64,000 nt of DNA from Erinaceus europaeus (taxonomy: Eukaryota > Chordata > Mammalia > Eulipotyphla > Erinaceidae): positions 43,127,387-43,191,386 of the forward strand of contig NC_080185.1 of the NCBI RefSeq assembly GCF_950295315.1, read 5' to 3'. Positions within the stretch are counted from its first letter, which is position 1; each line of letters starts with the position of its first letter. The translations under genes were made by a program, and so were the position numbers. The notes below the pieces were generated by a model, which saw only the letters and a program-made list of their open reading frames with translations, was not told the DNA's origin and made no database searches. Positions 32,240 to 44,227 of the stretch are shown one piece after another.

Positions 32240-32446
32240 TTTTTTGTTTTATTTTTATTGTATTTGATAGGACAGAAATTGAGAGGTGAGGGGGAAGAGA
32301 GACATTTGCAGCACTGCTTCACCACTCATGAGGTTTGGTCCCGCACGCAGGTGGGAACCATAGGCTTGAACCTGGGTCCTTACTTGTGTTAATACGTGCG
32401 CTCAAACAAATGCACTACCACTCTGCCTGAAGGCTTCTTTTCTGAA
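32240..32446 (-). mobile_element. SINE-B, antisense
   Basis: TTGATAGGACAGAAATTGAG, TGCAGCACTGCTTCACCACT, CCTGGGTCCTTACTTGTG. Confidence 0.85.
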
Positions 32447-32464
32447 TTCCTTTCTTTTTCTTCC

Positions 32465-32584
32465 ACAGTTATCAGTGCCCATGCAATGATGCCACTTCTC
32501 CCAGTGGCCATTTTTTCCTTTTTTTCTTTGATCAAGAGTGAGAGACAGAAGTAGGGAGAAACAGAAAGAGAGAGGGGGGAGAGG

Positions 32585-32618
<34 letters not shown>

Positions 32619-32762
32619 AGAGAAGGGAAGAGAAACACCTGAAGCACTGCTTTATTGCTCCTGAGGCTTTCCTCCACCACAGATGGGGACCCAGAGCTTC
32701 AACATGGGTCCTTGCACATGGTAGCATGTGCAATCTACTGGGTGTGCCACTACCCAGCCACA
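32465..32762 (-). mobile_element. SINE long form, antisense, with (GA)n
   Basis: 3' module (AGTTATCAGTGCCCATGCAA, CTCCCAGTGGCCAT), GA expansion 32566-32630, and head (TGGGTGTGCCACTACCCAGC). Confidence 0.85.
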
Positions 32763-33068
32763 CCTGATCTGAATTTAAGTAACTTCATACCAAATCAGAA
32801 GATCTCCACCACCAACCCAGGTCTGTCCTGGAGGTATCAGTAAAAGACAAAAAGTAGACCTCAGTGCACTCATGGAAATGTTGAGAGCAAACTAGTTATG
32901 TCTGCAGTGCCAGGGTTAAATTATTGGAATGGATAGAGGGTTTTCCATATGGATTGGGAAGAACATTTGCTCAGCTGGTTCCAGTTAGCTATTGATCAAT
33001 CCTTATCACTGGGTTCATGTTACAGGGTACCATGGGAGCCCCCTCAAATACATAAGACTTAGGCTCTG

Positions 33069-33334
33069 CTGCCCCACTAGGGAGAGAGAGACAGGCTGGG
33101 AGTATGGATCAACCCGTCAACGCACATATTCAGCAGGGAAGCAATTACAGAAGCCAGACCTTCCACCTTCTGCACCTCATAATAACCCTGGGTCCATACT
33201 CCCAGAGGGATAAAGAATAGGGAAGGTATCGGGAGATGGGATGGGATATGGAGTTCTGGTGGTGGGAACTGTATGGAGTTGTACCCCTCTATGGATTTTA
33301 TCAGAGTTTCCTTTTTATAAATAAAAATTTTAAA
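33069..33334 (+). mobile_element. L1-END, sense, short 5'-truncated copy with 15-bp TSD
   Basis: Perfect TSD AAGACTTAGGCTCTG at 33054-33068 and 33335-33349; 3' end TTTATAAATAAAAATTTTAAA. Near consensus, so a fairly recent L1 insertion. Confidence 0.95.
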
Positions 33335-33349
33335 AAGACTTAGGCTCTG

Positions 33350-33694
33350 GTAACTCTTAATCAGGCCACATTTGACTGTGCAACTTTAAAAACATAAACA
33401 GTAAAACAACCTGCATGTTAGGAGTGGAAGGTCTACATTAGAGAGAACCCTAGTTATCCATGACTGCCTTCCTTTTCTGTTAGGCTAGGAATTTTCCATC
33501 TGTCATCTCACCCCAGAAGCCCGTTCCTAGAGATATTGTTCTCCCAGTGAAGTGGCTGTAGTCGTGCAGGTACTTCACGGTAGGGTTTGGGCTCAGCAGA
33601 AAACAATGTCTAGATGAGGATGCTTATGGGGTACCAGGCCTGTACAGGGAGGCAGCTCTCACTGTTGTTGAGACAGGAGCTCATTAACAAGAGG
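33350..33694. other. Unassigned DNA
   Basis: No recognised feature. Confidence 0.35.
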
Positions 33695-34764
33695 GATAGG
33701 GAACAGATATATTTTTAGACAAACACAATAAAAGAGAATTTGTTGCCAGAGGACTGCACTGATGAAAATTCTAAAGGATGTACTTCAGGAGAAAAAACTA
33801 TCTCAAAAGAACAAAAGCATAGGACAGGCTGAAGAGCATGGCAAATAAGAGTACATGGGCAAAGCAAGTGAACATTGATGGAGGGATCATAAAAACACCC
33901 TGTTCTCTCTGTGTGTTTTTAAATAAATACAAAAGCACTGTACAATCAGAAAAGACATCAGAAAGGATGGAAATGGGGTTCAACTTTCCTATAAGCCTTG
34001 TATCATATCAGAAGTGACATAAATAGGACATATAAATTTGTAGAGAGAGAAAATAATTGACTATAGAATTTTAATTCTTCGTCGATTTTGTCCCAAGAGT
34101 CAAGAAAGATGAGAGAGAAACACAGCTGCGACCAATAAAAACACAAATTAAATGATAGTTTGAAACCCAAATACATCAATAATTTTAGTAAGTGTTCGTG
34201 AGTTACATACTCAAGCTCTCTCTCTCTCTCTCTGTCTCTCTCTCGCGCACACACACACACACACATATTGTCCAGTGGAATAATAAATATACCTATATGA
34301 TATTTAACATAGACAAATGCATAGACAATGATACAGGTCAGTTGGCAGAAAAAGGTTGTGAAAGATGCATCATGCAAATGATGAAAAGTTAAGAAAAGAC
34401 ATACTAAAGATAGGAAACTTGTATGAATACAATCATATGAGACAAAAATACATTTTAAAATAAGAATCTTTATTAAAGACACATATAGGTTATTTCACAC
34501 TGGTTTAAGGTTTCATTCATGAGGAATGATTACATACTCATAACAAAACCTCAAACTATCTCCAGGAAAAATTAACTTACTAAAAGGAGACAGACAGAGA
34601 AATAATCAAAGTGGGAGGTCTTGCCATATCTCTCTCAGTAGTTGATCTAGGACATTAACATCTAATGATATAAACTTGTTGAACAATCTTATTAATGACT
34701 CAGCTCATTGACAATGTAAATAAGACAACAACTATCATCTATACCTACAAAATGTTTATAAAAT
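33695..34764 (+). mobile_element. Old L1 5' portion remnant, sense
   Basis: AATTTGTTGCCAGAGGACTGC ... GATGTACTTCAGGAGAAA, then CATACTCATAACAAAACCTC and CTCTCAGTAGTTGATCTAGG follow old mammalian L1 in order. A (CT)n(CA)n lies at 34216-34266. Confidence 0.65.
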
Positions 34765-36104
34765 TTGACCATGAAGATTTGGGGGTCTCCGTTTTAGAAA
34801 AAGCTAGTCAGTCTATCTTAGATATATTCCAAGGAGACAATGCCTTTAATGGTTTTTGCCTGAGCCTGACATCTAATATGCAAGTTATTTTCTGGAAAGA
34901 TGGTGTCATCGTTGGAAAAAGGACCAGAAAGCTGGATCAGGGAAGAAAGTAGCTCCCAAATATGAGAAAAGTATATAAATATTAACTGTAAACCCCATCA
35001 ATTTGATCTGAGGCCCATAGTCAGCACAGGAGTCTATGTAACTTCTGCATTCCGTATAGGTCTGAGTTTGCATTCTGTGGTCATGACTAGGAACATTCCA
35101 GGCTGCACTAATTTCAGGACCCATCTTCCTCAGGTGGTAGGTAGAGTATGTTATCCAACCTCAGAGAACGGAACAGTCACTACCATTGTTGATCCACATT
35201 GAAGGCAAGGTCCTACAAGGGCCCACAAAGAGATCCATTCTGTTATTCCTGATGGAGATGACCAGTGACAGTGGAGAGAAGGATCTGTTAAAGGTCTAGG
35301 CCCATCATGTCTGTGTGGGAATCCCAGGGCTTCCTGACTAGGGATGGTGATGGTGTGGCTTGGTGGTGACTAAAGAGTCATCATTAAAGTATGCAAGTCT
35401 CTTGCCATTATTCATCTTTTGTAGTGCTTACTTTGTCTGACACGGTTAGCTTTGGAATGATTGGGGGACGTGTAATAGGTGCTTGGTGAGGAGAGTATCT
35501 AGGTCTAATTAGAAACTATTTCATTAGCTACTTTGTCTTTTTAGGTCTTTCTACTTGCATCCTGCATTTATTGACTCACTGCAAACTATTGTGCACTTTT
35601 GCTTTAAGGTATATATTTTCCTCTAACTCATGGATACATGTGTACATATGTCCTGTCTCATGGGCCTGTCTATATCTAGGTTTTGAAGTTTTGTTAAGAA
35701 GTACAGCACCCAAAATGGAATTAAGGAGTTGATGAGCTAGGAAAGGTCCCAACAGAGTAATGAAGCTGAAGGATTGACATTCCATGCTTGATGTCTTTGG
35801 ACACAGTCCAAATTGAAACATGTTAAGGTGGTACTGGTTGCACTGATTAGGTTGGAATTAGCAGATGCAGTATCAGTTGGTATGAACTGAGACTTTAGGT
35901 TCATGATTAGTCAACAATTTGTTCTGCTTTATATCTTAACTCTTTTTCAGCTAACAGGTTCCAGGTGCTGCCATAATGTCAACCTGACTTAAATGGGCAG
36001 ACAACCCCACCAATATGTCCTGGAGCCCTGCCTCCTCAGAGCCCTACGCCACTAGGGAAAGAGAGAGACAGACTGGGAGTACGGGTCGACCAGTCAACGC
36101 CCAT
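34765..36104 (+). mobile_element. L1 3'UTR copy with inverted 5' part, 3' end missing
   Basis: 34765-35905 is antisense (it contains the reverse of the 3'UTR in the copy at 37.7-38.0 kb, plus the older middle module); about 35906-36104 is sense L1-END. The two breakpoints are almost adjacent in L1 order: twin-priming signature. It stops at CAACGCCCAT where another L1 begins. Confidence 0.82.
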
Positions 36105-37189
36105 CTAATCTTTGATAAGGGGGCCCAAAGCATTAAATGGAAGAAGAAGGCTCTCTTCAATAAATGGTGCTGGGAAAACTGGGTGGTAACATGCAGAAGA
36201 ATAAAATTGAACCACTTTATCTCACCAGAAACAAAAATCAACTCCCAATGGATCAAAGACCTGGATGTTAGACCAGAAACAATCAAATACTTAGAGGGAA
36301 ACATTGGTAAAACACTTTCCCACCTACACCTCAAGGACATCTTTGATGAAATAAACCCAATTGCAAGAAAGACTAAAACAGAAACAAACCAATGGGACTA
36401 CATCAAATTGAAAAGCTTCTGCACATCCAAAGAAACTATCAAACAAACAAAGAGACCCCTCACAGAATGGGAGAAGATCTTCACATGCCATACATCAGAC
36501 AAGAAACTAATCACCAAAATATATAAAGAGCTCAGCAAACTTAGCACCAAAAAAGCAAATGACCCCATCCAAAAATGGGCAGAGGATATGAACAAAACGT
36601 TCACCTCAGAGGAGATCCAAAAGGCTAACAAACATATGAAAAACTGCTCCAGGTCACTGATTGTCAGAGAAATGCAAATTAAGGCAATATTGAGATACCA
36701 CCTCACTCCTGTAAGAATGGCATACATCAAAAGGACAGCAGCAACAAATGCTGGAGAGGCTATGGGGACAGAGGAACCCTTTTGCATTGCTGGTGGGAAT
36801 GCAAATTGGTCCAGCCTCTGTGGAGAGCAGTCTAGAAAACTCTCACAAGGCTAGACATGGACTTTCCATATGATCCAGTAATTCCTCTCCTGGGGTTATA
36901 CCCCAAGGACTCCATAACACCCAACCAAAAAGAGGTATGTACTCCTATGTTCATAGCAGCACAATTCATAATAGCTAAAACCTGGAAGCGACCCAGGTGC
37001 CCAACAACAGATGAGTGGCTGAGAAAGCTGTGGTATATATACACAATGGAATACTATACAGCTATCAAGAACAATGAACCCACCTTCTCTGACCCATCTT
37101 TGACAGAGCTAGAAGGAATTATGTTAAGTGAGCTAAGTCAGAAAGATAAAGATGAGTATGGGATGATCCCACTCATCAACAGAAGTTGA
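36105..37189 (+). pseudogene. L1 ORF2 C-terminal region, frameshifted
   Basis: Open from 36105 to 36854 with NKWCWENW, WIKDLDVRPETIKYL, DYIKLKSFC and EMQIK blocks of L1 ORF2p, then a frame change near 36745. The Cys/His-rich knuckle follows in the other frame and meets a TAG (36833-36835). A second open block 36857-37189 starts MDFPYDPVIPLLGLYP. Cannot make an active protein. Confidence 0.92.
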
Positions 37190-37422
37190 GAAAGAAGATC
37201 TGAAAGGGAAACTAAAAGCAGGATCTGACTAAATTGAAAGTAGGGCACCAAAGTAAGAACCCTGTGGTGAGGGGTAGACATACAGCTTCCTGGGCCGGTG
37301 GGGGGTGGGGGTGGGTGAGTGAGATGGGACAAAGTCTTTTGGTGGTGGGAATGGCGTTTATGTACACTCCTAGTAAAATGTAGTCATATAAATCACTAGT
37401 TAATGTATATGAGGGGGGGAAA

Positions 37423-38100
37423 TTAATTGTATGTCTCGAAGTTTTTAAAACACAGACTGAGTCTTTTTAATATATAGGCTTTGTATTTGATATGTGGACT
37501 CTCTCCAAAGCCTAGACCAAGTAGATCAGAAGCAACCAATGGCACAGCTACATACAAGATATTGGGCACTATACAGCAAACCCTAACAAGAGGACTTTTC
37601 AAAGTTAACCCAATTACCAAATAATGTGATGATAACATTAACTATCCATTGTCTTTTGGAACCCTAAGACAGCAGGAACCTCACATCTCCACTATAGAGC
37701 CTATATTTCCCCCAGTCCTGGAACCTTAGGATAGGGCCCACTTTCTCTCATGCCTCTCCCAATCCATATCAAATAATATTGCATCAGCCGATTGCAACCT
37801 AATCAACGCAATGATTGCCACCTCAACATGCTTCAGCTCAGATTGTGTCCAGAGACTTCACATGTGGAATGACAACCCTTCAGCTTCATTACTCAGGTGA
37901 GACCTTTCCTTTCATAGCATTTTCTAATTCCATCCCAGGTGGATCACTTTCTAACAAAGTCCCAAAACCTAGACATACACCAGTTTCTGTGAGAGAGAGC
38001 ATATGTTCACACGTATCCATAAACTACTGCAAAATATATACCTGAAAGCAAAAGTACACTAGAGTTTGCAGTGAGTACACTTCTAACACTTCCTCTCCAC
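37423..38100 (+). other. L1 3'UTR segment (non-coding)
   Basis: Part of the L1 at 36105-38540; the equivalent segment is seen antisense at 35.6-35.9 kb and 63.3-64.0 kb, confirming it belongs to the L1 3'UTR. Confidence 0.85.
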
Positions 38101-38563
38101 TATTCCAAGCTTTAGGTCCATGATTGCTCAGCAATTTGTTTGGCTTTGTATGGTAACTCTCTTTTCAGCCACCAGGTTCCACATGCCATCAGGATGCCGG
38201 CCAGGCTTCCCTGGATTGAAGACCCCACCAATGTGTCCTGGAGCTCTGCTTCCCCAGAGGCCCACCCTACTAGGGAAAAAGAGAGGCAGACTGGGAGTAT
38301 GGACCGACCAGTCAACGTCCATGTTCAGCGGGGAAGCAATTACAGAAGCCAGACCTTCCACCCTCTGCAACCCACAAAGACCCTGGGTCCATGCTCCCAG
38401 AGGGATAGAGAATGGGAAAGCTATCAGGGGAGGGGATGGGATATGGAGGTTGGGTGGTGGGAGTTGTGTGGAGTTGTACCCCTCCTACCCTATGGTTTTG
38501 TTAATTTATCCTTTCTTAAATAAAATATCAATTAAAAAAAAGAAAATCATAATAGACACTTCT

Positions 38564-38831
38564 TTTTAATATTTATTTATTCCCTTTTGTTGCCCTTGTT
38601 TTTTTGTTGTAGTTATTGCTATTGCTGTTGTTGGTTAGGACAGAGATAAATGGAGAGAGGAGAGGAAGACAGAGGGGAGGAGAGAAAGATAGACACCTCT
38701 AGACCTGCTTCACTACCTTTGAAGGGACTCCCTTGCAGGTGGGTAGCCAGAGGCTTGAACCAGGATCCTTAGGCAGGTCCTTGCTCTTTGCACCACCTGC
38801 GCTTAACCCACTGCGCTACTGCCTGACTCCC
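38564..38831 (-). mobile_element. SINE-A, antisense, 16-bp TSD
   Basis: Perfect TSD CATAATAGACACTTCT at 38548-38563 and 38832-38847. T-rich start, head GCGCTTAACCCACTGCGCTA. Confidence 0.97.
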
Positions 38832-38847
38832 CATAATAGACACTTCT

Positions 38848-39455
38848 ACAAATAAGACATACAGGTGACCAATAGGAATATGAAAAAATGCCCAGCTTCA
38901 CATTTTACTAGGGACACACAAATTAAAACCACTCTAAGATATCACCTCATACCTGTGAGAATGGCCTGTATCAAAAAGATTAAAAACAAGTGTTGGTGAG
39001 GCTGTGGAGAAAAGAAACTCTTAGAAACTCTTATTAGTGAGAATATGAATTGGTGCAATCTTTATGGAAAGCTGTGTGGATATTCCTTTAAAAATTAAAA
39101 ATAGAACTACCACATGATCTAACCTTGATAGTCGTAGGAATATCAAAATACTAATTTGAAATAATAAGTTTACCCCTACATTATAGCAGCATTATTTACA
39201 ATAGTTAAGACATGAGAACAACCTGTGTGAACATGGGTGGATAATTACATAAAATTGTGGTACATATATTTGATGGATGGAATACCACTTCACTATTAAA
39301 GATGAAATATACCTAAGCAAAGTCAATGGACTAATGAACCACAACAAAAATGACTCTTAACTGTGGAAAATAGTACAGTGGTTGCCAGAGGGGAAGGGGA
39401 AGCAGGAAGTAGGAGAGGGTAGAGGGAGTCAATATGCTAGAGCGAATGCCACTAG
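38848..39455 (+). mobile_element. Old L1 ORF2 remnant, sense
   Basis: CAATAGGAATATGAAAAAATGCC, AGATATCACCTCATACCTGTG, CATTATTTACAATAGTTAAG: decayed ORF2 C-terminal coding DNA of an old L1. Confidence 0.82.
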
Positions 39456-39460
39456 AAATT

Positions 39461-39664
39461 TATTGGTAGGACTTGGTTGAGCATACATGTTACAATGTGC
39501 AAGGACCCAGGTTAGATTCCTCCAGTCCCCACCTGCAAGGGGAAAGCTTTGTGAGTGGTGAAGCAGAAATTCAGGTTTCTTTCTGTCTCTCTGCCTCCCT
39601 ATCACCCCCTTCCCTCTCAATTTCTGGCTGTCTCTATCCAATAAATAAAGATTAAGAAAAAAAG
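39461..39664 (+). mobile_element. SINE-B, sense
   Basis: GACTTGGTTGAGCATACATG, CCCACCTGCAAGGGGAAAGC, TCCAATAAATAAAGATTAAG tail. Near consensus. Confidence 0.93.
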
Positions 39665-40500
39665 ATGTGAAAAATTTTGTTGGTGGGTATCGTCAGATAT
39701 AAACACCTTCTGAGATGTGAAGCTGCAATCAACTTTCATTACATGGCAAATCAACTAAATTGAAAAAAAATAAAGCTTGTGGGATGAAGACAGAATAATG
39801 TCAAATGCAGAACCAATGACCATATGCCAAAAGCTAATTAGCTAAGCATTCATTTCAAGATTTAAGAAAGCAAACAAGCAGGATAAATAACCCAAGCTAG
39901 AAAGATAGAAGTCATAAAGAACAGAAACTAATAAAATAGAAAGCAATGAAAATAGCTAGTCAAGAGTGTCCTCTCTTGACACTTGGATTCAGCATTACAC
40001 TAGGGGTTCCAGCCAAGGCCATTGAGAAAGAAAAAGGAAAAAAACAGCCTCCAGATTGGAAAGAAAGAGAAACTATATTTATGGCTGACATAATTTTGTA
40101 TATAAAAAACCCAAATGGAACCACAAACAAGTTAATTATTTCAACATGATTGTAAATTTTAAGACTAATTATACAAAAAAATCAGTTAGATTTTCATACA
40201 CTAGCAACAAACAATCCAAACATGAAAATTAAGAAAACATTTTCACTTATAATAGCATCAAAAATAGGCATGAACATATTTAAAAAGCACAAGACTTTTA
40301 CACTGAAAACCTCAAAACGTTGAAAGAAAGCAAAGGGTTAAATAAATTGAATGCTATTTCATGTTCTTAGATTAGAAGACTTGATGCTGCTGGAATGGTG
40401 ATTTACAAAGTAGTCTATGAATTCAATATAATACCTTTCATTTTCCCAGTTAGTTTCTTGGTAGAGATTGGCAATCTAATAATAAAGCTCATACAGATTG
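39665..40500 (+). mobile_element. Old L1 ORF2 remnant, sense
   Basis: ATCAGTTAGATTTTCATACACT, CTTATAATAGCATCAAAAATAG, GTCTATGAATTCAATATAATACC: the ORF2 region just after the RT active site. Many stops. Confidence 0.75.
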
Positions 40501-40503
40501 CCT

Positions 40504-40534
<31 letters not shown>

Positions 40535-40538
40535 TTTT
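40501..40538. repeat. (TTTA)n microsatellite
   Basis: About nine TTTA units, the reversed A-tail of the next SINE. Confidence 0.95.
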
Positions 40539-40830
40539 TCCTCCAGAGTTATTGCTAGGACTCGGTACCTACACTATGAATCCACTGCTCCTCTGAGCAT
40601 TTTTCCCTTTTTTCTTTATTTTTTTATTGGATAAGACAGAGAGAAATTGAGAGAGGAGAGGGAGATAGAGAGGGGAAGAGAAAGATTGACACCTGCAGAC
40701 CTACTTCACCACTTGTGAAGCAACCCCCCCTGCAGGTGGGGAGCGAGAGGCTTGAACTCAGATCCTTGTGCAGGCCCTAGTGCTTCGTACTATGTGAGCT
40801 TAACTGAGTGTGCCAATGCCTGGCCCCCTA
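40539..40830 (-). mobile_element. SINE long form, antisense
   Basis: 3' module (AGAGTTATTGCTAGGACTCG), body (GATAAGACAGAGAGAAATTG), head (CAATGCCTGGCCCCC). Confidence 0.9.
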
Positions 40831-40854
40831 GATTGTCTTTTTAAGGACTTGTTT

Positions 40855-40990
40855 TATTTATTTCAGGAGCTACATGTAGAGAAGAGAAAGAAGAAGGAGG
40901 AGGAAGAGGACGGGAGAGAAGGAGGGATGTTGAGAAAAAGAGAGAGAGATGCTAGAGCATGGTTGTAAGCTCAAAACTCAGCCACTGTGC
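40855..40990 (-). mobile_element. Degenerate antisense SINE, purine-rich
   Basis: AGAGAGAGATGCTAGAGCATGG and AAACTCAGCCACTGTGCC suggest a worn SINE-C/D copy. Confidence 0.45.
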
Positions 40991-41592
40991 CATTTGTCAG
41001 GTCATTAGATTGCCTTTTTACTTTTGTAAAAGTTTCACTTGATTCTTCTTTATTCTCTATAGTTTCTCTTGCCAGTGGAGTTGAATCTCCTAGAGTATCT
41101 CTAACATTTTTTTGTATGGATTTGATAATTTTGGGTCTAATATTCAATTCTTTCATCCATTTTCATTTAATTTTAGTGTAAGATGTTAGGTGATAATCTT
41201 TTATTTTCCTGCATGTGATAGTCCCATTTCCTCAGTAATACCTGTTGAAGAGTCTTGCATTACTCCACTATATGGTTTTGACCATGTATGAATGAATTTA
41301 TTTCTGGGCTCTCTATTTTATTTCATTAGTCTAAGTGCCTGTTTCTGTTCTATTATCACTTTGTTTTAATTGCTATCACTTGATAGTATAGTTTGAAGTC
41401 AGGAAGCAAGATACTTTATTTTTTCTTTTCCTCTCAGAATTGCTTTGGTTACTCATTGTCTTTTGTAGTTCTACATGAATTTTAGAATTGTTCAGCTTCC
41501 CTGAATAATGACATTGAGATTTTGTTAGTAATTGCACTGACTATAAATTACATAGATTGAATGACCAATTTAGTAATACTCATTCTTTATAG
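40991..41592 (-). mobile_element. Old L1 ORF2 region, antisense
   Basis: TTTTGGGTCTAATATTCAATTC, TATAGTTTGAAGTCAGGAAGC, GAATTGCTTTGGTTACTCATTG are antisense L1 ORF2. It sits inverted within a sense L1 complex. Confidence 0.8.
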
Positions 41593-42812
41593 TCAACTCA
41601 CATTTTGGCAAGGGTGACAGAATTATTCACTAGAGAAGGATATTGTCTGTTGAACAAATGCCATAGTGACAATTGGCTACAAAAGAGTGAAGCTAGATAC
41701 CCTTTCTCACGCCATGTACAAAAATTAACACAAAATATATTGTGGTGCTAAACACAAGAAATAAAGTTATGAAACTCTTAGAAGAAATCATAGAAGTATA
41801 TCTTTGTGACATTCAGGCAAGAGCACATTCTATAAGCAGACAACATAACACAAACACAGAAAGAAAACAGATTGAGGGGCCAGGCAGTGGTGCACCTGGT
41901 TAAGCACCCACATTACAGTGCCAAGGACCTAGGTTCAAGCCCCGTGGTCCCCAACTGCTTTACGAGTTGTGAAGCACGGCTGCAGGTGTCTCTCTGTCTC
42001 TTACCTTTTCTATCATCTCCTCCCCTCTCAATTTCTTTCTGTCTGTATCCAATAATAATAATAAATATTTAAAAAGAAGACAGATTGAATTAGCATTATC
42101 AAAATGTGTGTGAGACTTCTGTTACTCAACGGAAACTATCAGGAAAAAGAAAAGAGAGCCCACCGAATGAGATAAAAGGCACTCAAATCAAATATCTGAT
42201 AAGGGTCTGTATCCATAATATATAGAGTAATTTACAACTCAATAATCAAAAGCCAACCCAATTTTAAATACTGGGCATTTCTCCAAGGAAGACATACAGA
42301 TGGCCAATAAGCACATGGAAAGATGCTCAGCATCACCGCCATCAGGGAGATGCAAATCAAAACCACATTGAGGTACCACTTTGTAAACCTACCAGGATGT
42401 CTCTAATTTTTTTAAAAGGATATACAATAACCATTATTGCAAGGGTATGGAAAAATTAGAATCCTCAAATATGGCTAGTGGGAATGTAAAATAATGTGTT
42501 CACATTGGAAAACAGTCTGTATTTTCCTCAAAAGACAAAATAATTACCATGTTGTGCAACAGTCTGACTCCTAGGTGAATCCCCAAGAGAAATGAAAACC
42601 TATGTCCATACAAAAACTTGCACATGAATGTTCACAGTGGTGTTAGTAATAACCACCCCCACAGTGTAAAGAACCCAAATAAATGTCTGTCAACTGACGG
42701 ATAAATGAGAGAGATGAAGTTCTGATTCTTGATGCAATATGTATGTGCCTTGGAAGCATTATGCAAAGTGAAAGATGTCAGTCTCAAAGGTTTACATTAT
42801 ATGGTTCTGCTT
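41593..42812 (+). mobile_element. Old L1 ORF2 remnant, sense, with nested SINE-B
   Basis: GTGGTGCTAAACACAAGAAATAAAG, CAGATGGCCAATAAGCACATGG and TGCACATGAATGTTCACAGTGG follow ORF2 order. Continues after the SINE pair at 43.41 kb. Confidence 0.8.
41876..42072 (+). mobile_element. SINE-B, sense, nested in L1
   Basis: GGCCAGGCAGTGGTGCACCT head, CAATAATAATAATAAAT tail; flanking repeat ACAGATTGA on both sides. Confidence 0.92.
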
Positions 42813-43102
42813 GTTTATTTTTTAAAACTTTTTCCCCTTTTGTTGCCCTTGTTGTTTATCGTCATCGTTATTATTGTTGTTGTTATTGCTGTCGTTGTTG
42901 TTGGATAGGACAGAGAGAAATAGAGAGAGGAGAGGAAGACAGAGAGGGGGAGAGAAAGATAGACACCTGCAGACCTGCTTCACCACCTGTGAAGCGAACC
43001 CCCTGCAGGTGGGGAGCTGGGGGCTCAAACCAGGATCCTAATGTCAGTCCTTGCACTTTCCACCATGTGTGCTTAACCAGCTACGCCACCGCCCAGCTCT
43101 CA
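42813..43102 (-). mobile_element. SINE-A, antisense
   Basis: Body TAGACACCTGCAGACCTGC, CACCTGTGAAGCGAACCC, head GTGCTTAACCAGCTACGCC. Confidence 0.93.
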
Positions 43103-43258
43103 TTGTTTGCTTATTTTTGCCCAGGGTCATCATTAGGACTTGGGGCCTGCAAGGCTCCACATTTCCCAGTGGCTGGCTGGTTTTCTCTCTCTCTCTCTCT
43201 CTCTCCCCTCTCTCTCTCTCCCTCTCTCTGATAAAGGTGGCAGCAGAGAAAACGAGTA

Positions 43259-43292
<34 letters not shown>

Positions 43293-43408
43293 GAGAGATA
43301 CCTAAAGCACTATTTTATAACTCATGAAGCTTCCCACCCTTGCAAGTGGGGACCAGGAACCTGAACCACTAACACATGCACTATATCAGATGAATCACCA
43401 CCTTGCCT
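43103..43408 (-). mobile_element. SINE long form, antisense, with (CT)n/(GA)n
   Basis: Module AGGGTCATCATTAGGACTTG, CT and GA expansions, then CCTTGCAAGTGGGGACCAGG. Outer direct repeat TATGGTTCTGYTYG (42799 and 43412) encloses this SINE and the previous one. Confidence 0.85.
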
Positions 43409-44010
43409 CTGTATGGTTCTGTTCGTATGAAATATTCAGAATATACAAATCCAAAGAGAAAGCAAGTAGATTAACAGTTGCCAGGGGCTGGAGGGAAGAG
43501 AGAAAAGGAGCTGACCACTATAGGATATAAGGGTTATTTTTGAGGTCTTGAAAATATCCTAAAATCTATCGTGATGCTGATTATACAACTGAATTATAAG
43601 ATTAGAACCACTGAGTCATATACCTTTGAAAAATGAAGTATGTGGACTTTTTTTAAAACTGCATCACAGTAAAGACGTTTCTATAAGGAGAATATTTATG
43701 GTATAGATCTACTTCCATGAAATGCACAGGCATTGTGGAGATATTCATACAGAGAGGATAAAACAGAAAGAAAGCAAGGAAATACTACCATACAGTCAGT
43801 ATGGTGGTTACCATGGGAATGACGGAGGCGTTTTGCTTGAAAAGAGATCTACAGAGGGTTTCTCTGGGATTGCAATGTTTTACTTATGATTTTTACTGTG
43901 GGCTCCACAGTAAAAAGGGATAATTTGTCCAAACTATTTATTAAGATGTTCATATATGCTTTATGAATATTTCTGTAAATATGTTCTATTTTCAATAAAA
44001 CAATAACATC
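43409..44010 (+). mobile_element. Old L1 3'UTR, sense
   Basis: TTAACAGTTGCCAGGGGCTGG, GATGCTGATTATACAACTG, AACCACTGAGTCATATACC: typical old L1 3' end continuing from 42.81 kb. Confidence 0.78.
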
Positions 44011-44227
44011 ACACTCATTTTCTATGAGTTCATGTAGACTATCCTGGTATGTGAAAACGGGGGCTGAGTCTGGCTGTTTATTCCAGCTATTTGAAGAAAA
44101 GAATGACTAAGTTGAATGTCCCTAACATTAAAATAAATAGAGATGGAGAGAGGGTAGAACAGAGACTAGATGAATAATTGACTTTCCTCAAAAAAGTAAT
44201 TCTCTGATTCTTGAGCAAAGCATAAAT

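Larger units (their letters stand above)
36105..38540 (+). mobile_element. Longest L1 copy: ORF2 end plus complete 3'UTR
   Basis: 2.4 kb in one orientation: ORF2 C-terminal coding (36105-37189), then about 1.35 kb of 3'UTR and L1-END with AAATAAAATATC tail. Its 3'UTR lacks the ~600-bp middle module of the older copies at 1.3, 4.4, 34.8 and 48.7 kb. The copy at 62.8-64.0 kb is closely related. No endonuclease or RT domain. Confidence 0.93.

Noticed and set aside
31740..32267. Leucine-rich 175-codon frame
   Set aside because: Produced by (GA)n and (CTT)n microsatellites.
36015..36854. 279-codon protein as a new gene
   Set aside because: Its first 30 codons are L1-END and the rest is L1 ORF2; it is a chimeric repeat frame.
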